Shown here piece by piece: positions 6,516 to 9,707 of a DNA stretch of 9,707 nucleotides. The notes under the pieces were generated by a model, which ran no database searches, was not told the DNA's origin, and saw only the letters and a program-made list of their open reading frames with translations. This stretch comes from JBAVQS01 sp049694275 (lineage in GTDB: Bacteria > Chloroflexota > Anaerolineae > UBA4142 > SHND01), in assembly GCA_049694275.1 (NCBI GenBank), contig JBAVQS010000153.1, positions 1 through 9,707 of the forward strand. Reading direction: 5' to 3'. Position 1 is the stretch's first letter, and each line of letters starts with the position of its first letter. The position numbers and the translations under genes are program-made.

Positions 6516-7055
6516 CTACCGTGTTCCCCACGGCCAACTCCCATGCGGCAGGCGCAGCGCCGCATACAGATCACGCACACCCGAAAGGAATACCCCGCCC
6601 GCGAGGAACATCATAAACCACCGCAGCCATTCTGGAATGGGAGCCGGCATCAAGACAAAGGCGGTGGGCAGCGACCACCACTGCCACACGATGGGAACCA
6701 GATTCGCAAGCATCGCCCCATAGATGATCCCCATGATCGCGTGCGTCACCCGTTCCCCTGCAAACACATCGCCCAGCGGCTTGCGCACAGTCCGCTCGAC
6801 CACGAAATCAGAGAGGGTCAGAACAATCTCGGCCAGGATTATCACGGCAAGCGCCACTCCGCAGGCGCCCTGCCAGGCGAGCCACGGCAGCGTCGCAAAG
6901 AGGACCGCATAGAGAAAATCGCGGGCGGCGTGAATCATCAGTTCGGGTCTGGCCGTCGCCAGCGCGGGAAGCCGCGCCCGCCATTCATGATAATAGAACG
7001 TGTCAAAACCGCCGATAAGGCCCTGCAAAGTCAACAACACGAGTGCCGCGTTCAT
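6516..7055 (-). CDS. Polytopic membrane protein of unknown function (179 aa)
   Basis: Four to five hydrophobic segments are visible, at about 3-19, 46-62, 66-85, 103-123 and 145-165, so the protein sits in the inner membrane. Polar motifs at helix edges look conserved from general memory of similar bacterial proteins: FDTFYYHEWRARLP (17-30), HAARDFLYA (42-50), DFVVERTVRKPLG (83-95) and GERVTHAIMGIIYGAM (100-115). The His residues 23, 42 and 105 could bind a metal or haem, but this is speculative. The start overlaps the DUF4166 stop codon by four bases (ATGA), and GAGGAGG-type sequence lies a few bases upstream, so the two proteins are probably made together. An intrinsic terminator follows. 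I cannot give a function. Confidence 0.75.
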   Translation of the reverse strand: MNAALVLLTLQGLIGGFDTFYYHEWRARLPALATARPELMIHAARDFLYAVLFATLPWLAWQGACGVALAVIILAEIVLTLSDFVVERTVRKPLGDVFAGERVTHAIMGIIYGAMLANLVPIVWQWWSLPTAFVLMPAPIPEWLRWFMMFLAGGVFLSGVRDLYAALRLPHGSWPWGTR

Positions 7056-7621
7056 GCGTTCGCCTCCTCAAAGACAAGCTCTCCCCCATAACTCAAAAGC
7101 GGCCCGACAACCGGAAGCGTAATCACAACATGCACCTGGACCGCACCCTCTCGCCGGACAGCCGCTTCACGCGCGCTCACCGCCGGCGCGAGCCACCGCG
7201 CGAGCGGAACGAGCCATCTCCCCAGACGCAAACAGGCTTTCTCCTGGGAATAAGTGATCGCCCCAGCTACAACCCCCAGCCGTAAATGGAACTCGAGGAT
7301 CCCCAGGCGCTCAACCAGCAATCCATCCGCGCTCGCCTGCTGTGTGGTCACCATGCGCCGGCCGCCCAGGGTACGCGACCAATGCTCCCCCGGTCCTTCG
7401 CGCGTAACCTCGAGGTGGATCGGGGCCGAATCCGACTCGGCGGGAAGCAGCAAGAGCCGCGCAATCAGGCGCGCTGGAGGGCGTGCGCCGTGCTTGATTG
7501 CAAACACCCCCTGCGCCCGCAGCACGCGACCCGACAAGTGTGCGCGTCGAACCGTGCGGTCCACCTGCTCCCAGGCCGGACCGAGGATGAGGGGATACAA
7601 AGCGATCTCGTCATGCGCCAT
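7052..7621 (-). CDS. DUF4166 domain protein (189 aa)
   Basis: The whole protein fits DUF4166. It opens with YPLILGPAWEQVDRTVRRAH (9-28), followed by the G-x-F strand near 38-40. The core motif EHWSRTLGG is at 79-87 and RLGILEFHLRL at 105-115. It closes with VVITLPVVGPLLSYGGEL at 165-182. No signal peptide or membrane segment is evident. The biochemical role of DUF4166 is not established; the domain is often fused to, or next to, short-chain or saccharopine-type dehydrogenases, and none is present here. It is translationally coupled to the downstream membrane protein through an ATGA overlap, so the pair may act together at the membrane. The start lacks a clear Shine-Dalgarno, and a promoter-like -10 ends only 12 bases upstream, which hints at a leaderless or nearly leaderless mRNA. 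Family call fairly sure; function unknown. Confidence 0.8.
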   Translation of the reverse strand: MAHDEIALYPLILGPAWEQVDRTVRRAHLSGRVLRAQGVFAIKHGARPPARLIARLLLLPAESDSAPIHLEVTREGPGEHWSRTLGGRRMVTTQQASADGLLVERLGILEFHLRLGVVAGAITYSQEKACLRLGRWLVPLARWLAPAVSAREAAVRREGAVQVHVVITLPVVGPLLSYGGELVFEEANA

Positions 7622-7633
7622 ACGCTCTATCGT

Positions 7634-7662
7634 ATTTTAACCCTACTCACTCGCACCGCCAA
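7634..7662 (-). promoter_or_regulatory. Candidate promoter of the DUF4166 operon, near-leaderless
   Basis: On the minus strand TTGGCG (7657-7662, four of six consensus) and TAAAAT (7634-7639, five of six) are 17 bases apart. Only 12 bases separate the -10 box from the ATG at 7621, so the leader would be about six bases long. The lack of a ribosome binding site upstream of that ATG is consistent. Confidence 0.45.
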
Positions 7663-7724
7663 TAGTTGCTAAACCTGGATGGACACCCCTGGCATGAAAT
7701 TCATCCCTATGCTAGACTACGGCC

Positions 7725-7730
7725 TAATAT
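7725..7730 (+). promoter_or_regulatory. Possible -10 box for TPR B
   Basis: TAATAT on the plus strand lies about 87 bases before the TPR B start codon, in the gap between two divergent genes. A poor -35, TTCATC at 7700-7705, has 19-base spacing. The call is weak, and nothing else in this gap is recognisable. Confidence 0.25.
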
Positions 7731-7817
7731 AGTGAACGCTTCGCGCCCCATCTCGCCTGCAACTTTCCCGGCGCAACCTGCATCAGCACCCGGCAAGCTT
7801 TGGAAAGGGCTATCGAC

Positions 7818-9578
7818 ATGAAGCTTGAACGAGAACTCGAACAACTCCAACAGGCGCAGCTCATAAGGCGGCTGCCCGATGAGGACCTGACGTACCTCTT
7901 TAAACACGCGTTGACGCAAGACGCCGCGTACGAATCCCTGCTTTTGAAAAAGCGGCGCGAGATTCACCGGCACGTCGCGCAGGCATACGAGCAGCTTGAT
8001 CCCGAGCACCTGGATGAATTGGCCGCGGTGCTCGCGCAGCATTATGCCGAAGCGGGGGACGACGCCAGGACGCTCGAATACCTTATACGCGCCGGGGATG
8101 CAGCCGGGCGGCTGCAAGCGAACGTTGAGGCGATCGCGCGCTACACGCAGGCGCTGGAGGTTGCTGCGCGGATGCCGCCTGCGCCGGACAAGCTCTTGCA
8201 CCTTTATACGCGGCGTGGGCGCGCCCTGGAGTTGACCGGTGACTATGACCGCGCCCTGGCCAATTACGATGAGATGGCCTTGCTGGCACGCCGGCACAAT
8301 GAGCGCGCGCTCGAGCTCGCCGCGCTGATGGCCTCTGCCACCGTCTATTCCGCGCCGACGGCCCGATTTGACCCACCCCACGCCCAGGCCCTGGCAGAGC
8401 AAACCCTGGCCCTCGCGCAGGAGCTGGACGACCGCGCCGCCTCTGCCAAGATCCTCTGGAATTTGATGCTGCTGAACTATTTTACCGGCCGCCTGCCCGA
8501 ATCTTTAGCGTATGGCGAACAATCGCTGGCGCTGGCCCGCGAGTTCAACCTGCGCGAGCAATTGGCCTACACCCTGAACGACATTGGAAGGGTGTATCAA
8601 GTCCTCGGCCAATCGGAACGCGCCAACGCCGCGGCCGACGCGGCGCACGCGCTCTGGCAAGAACTGGACAACAAGCCCATGCTGGTTGACAGCCTGCGCA
8701 ATACGGCCCTGCGCTATTCACAAACGGGCGAATTCGATCAGGTCTTGAAAAACTCGGATGAAGCCTACCGGCTGAGTGAATCCATCGGCAGTTTGTGGGG
8801 ACAGTCCTACAGTCGTATGGGGACGGGTTATATTTATTGGGGACGGGGGCAAATCGAGCAGGCAATCCAAAGGATGGAGGAATGCTTTCGGCTGGCTGAC
8901 CAGGCCGGTTTTCTCGTCGCCGCAGCGAGCGAGCGCGCCGCGCTGGGCGAACTGTATGCCACGATGGGGGACCTGGAGCGGGGGTTTGCGCTTGTCCACG
9001 CCGCCTGGGATAAAGGCCAGGCAATGCCCAGCAGCAGCTCAGCCCTTACCGCCATGTTCGCCAGACTCCATACGCTGGCGGGTGACCTGGAGCAAGCGGA
9101 AAGCGACCTCCAGCGGAGCTACCTCGCGGCCAGCCAGACCAACATGCCGCTTGGCAAGGGCTTTACCTGGCTGGCAGACCTTGAACTCTCACTGGCCAAA
9201 AGCGATTATCCGCGCGCCCTCCGCGTTGCGGATGAGTTGCTGACCCTGCTCAAGCAGCACGGCATCCGAATTTACATCATTGGCGCGCTCTGGTACAAGG
9301 GCCGTGCCCTGGCCGGACAAGGCCGGACGGACGATGCGCTCGCGACCCTGGCAGACGCTCGCGCAGAGGCGCAAGCGCTTGGAACGCGCCGCACGCTGTG
9401 GGAAATCCTCGCCCTCTCCGCCGATTTGGAACAACAGCGCGGCAACGAATCCGCGGCAGCCGCGCTGCACGCCCAGGCGCGCGAGACCGTCGAATTCATC
9501 GCGGCGCATACGCCCGACGATCTGCGCCGCGCGTTCTTGAATCTGCCGCAGGTCCAGCATGCGCTGCGCGACAGGTGA
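7818..9578 (+). CDS. TPR-repeat protein B, paralogue of protein A (586 aa)
   Basis: It has the same build as the gene at 1377-3158: a STAND-type hinge with LIRR (15-18), FKHALTQ (28-34), YESLL and KKRREIHRHVA, then helical TPR repeats to the end, such as GRALELTGDYDRALANYDEM. Both proteins end in a matching segment, FIxAHTPxDL. No ATPase, cyclase or DNA-binding domain precedes the hinge: the in-frame sequence upstream reaches a stop at 7725 within about 30 codons and shows no P-loop. A longer form could start at TTG 7800. ATG 7818 is preferred because AAGGG lies eight bases upstream and because LIRR then begins at residue 15 exactly as in A. It is likely a cytosolic interaction protein. The probable terminal repeat of the downstream insertion sequence begins eight bases after the stop, so the gene is intact. 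No terminator is visible. Confidence 0.85.
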   Translation: MKLERELEQLQQAQLIRRLPDEDLTYLFKHALTQDAAYESLLLKKRREIHRHVAQAYEQLDPEHLDELAAVLAQHYAEAGDDARTLEYLIRAGDAAGRLQANVEAIARYTQALEVAARMPPAPDKLLHLYTRRGRALELTGDYDRALANYDEMALLARRHNERALELAALMASATVYSAPTARFDPPHAQALAEQTLALAQELDDRAASAKILWNLMLLNYFTGRLPESLAYGEQSLALAREFNLREQLAYTLNDIGRVYQVLGQSERANAAADAAHALWQELDNKPMLVDSLRNTALRYSQTGEFDQVLKNSDEAYRLSESIGSLWGQSYSRMGTGYIYWGRGQIEQAIQRMEECFRLADQAGFLVAAASERAALGELYATMGDLERGFALVHAAWDKGQAMPSSSSALTAMFARLHTLAGDLEQAESDLQRSYLAASQTNMPLGKGFTWLADLELSLAKSDYPRALRVADELLTLLKQHGIRIYIIGALWYKGRALAGQGRTDDALATLADARAEAQALGTRRTLWEILALSADLEQQRGNESAAAALHAQARETVEFIAAHTPDDLRRAFLNLPQVQHALRDR

Positions 9579-9584
9579 AAGACT

Positions 9585-9707
9585 TAGAGCGAATTCCGTT
9601 TTGATTTACTGAATGGAATCTGGTAAGCTATACCCATGAAAGCATATTCTCAGGACTTGCGCGACCGCGTGCTCGCCGCCTGTAAAGCAGGGGATCAATC
9701 CCAAGCC
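9585..9707 (+). mobile_element. IS630-family insertion sequence, left end, cut by the window edge
   Basis: A TA dinucleotide at 9585-9586 is followed by GAGCGAATTCCG, the probable terminal repeat, then about 37 bases of leader and the transposase start. IS630 elements duplicate a TA target, which fits. The same terminal motif occurs in inverted orientation at 873-886. The right end lies outside the window, so length and intactness cannot be judged. Confidence 0.7.
9636..9707 (+). CDS. IS630-family transposase, N-terminal 24 residues only
   Basis: The partial product MKAYSQDLRDRVLAACKAGD matches the characteristic opening of IS630-family transposases, [MK]xYSxDLRxRVxxA, which leads into a helix-turn-helix DNA-binding domain. 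Such enzymes carry a DDE catalytic domain further on, not visible here. The reading frame is open to the last base of the window. The ribosome binding site is weak, as is usual for transposases. Confidence 0.85.
   Translation, partial: MKAYSQDLRDRVLAACKAGDQSQA

Noticed and set aside
7707..8402. Minus-strand open frame of 231 codons opposite the start of TPR B
   Set aside because: It is the antisense of the conserved hinge and TPR region, which has a clear paralogue in the other orientation. It shows no domain.
887..9584. Calling the whole segment a composite transposon
   Set aside because: Only one transposase start is seen, at the right; the left end is a short motif without a transposase. 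The shared 14 bases are suggestive but not proof, so it is kept as a finding only.

Overview
The window is GC-rich bacterial DNA with short gaps between genes. It looks like a member of Chloroflexota (Anaerolineae-like). That guess rests on gene style only: TPR proteins related to cyclase/STAND-ATPase regulators, a dispersed palindrome of the 'PNPSPVKRERG' type, and a DUF4166 gene. No rRNA or marker gene is present to confirm it.

Layout, left to right. (1) A plus-strand gene for a small coiled-coil protein (66-608) is followed by about 275 bases of repeats. These are three terminator-like hairpins in a 67-69 base tandem unit, then a second palindrome, then a 14-base motif that recurs next to the transposase gene at the far right. 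(2) A minus-strand pair runs from 3158 to 884: a large TPR protein (A) overlapping a DinB-like protein by 14 bases. It is driven by a promoter with exact sigma-70 consensus hexamers, and a 92-base palindromic element lies just upstream. (3) A minus-strand pair runs from 6367 to 3384: a small ABM-like alpha/beta-barrel protein, then an unusual membrane protein joining a secreted GATase-like domain to a MOP-type flippase. (4) A minus-strand pair runs from 7621 to 6516: DUF4166 and a polytopic membrane protein with a 4-base ATGA overlap, closed by an intrinsic terminator at 6457-6493. (5) A plus-strand TPR protein (B, 7818-9578) is a clear paralogue of A. (6) The first 24 codons of an IS630-family transposase run off the right edge, preceded by its probable terminal repeat.

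The most notable points are: the two same-length 'headless' TPR paralogues, which start at the same point inside what is normally the hinge of a STAND ATPase or cyclase regulator; the GATase-like/flippase fusion; the exact-consensus promoter with an operator-like repeat at its start site; and matching IS630-like ends that bracket the segment 887-9584. No phage, CRISPR, RNA gene or defence system is visible. The functional links between the transcription units are not clear from sequence; the TPR proteins are probably protein-interaction modules rather than enzymes.
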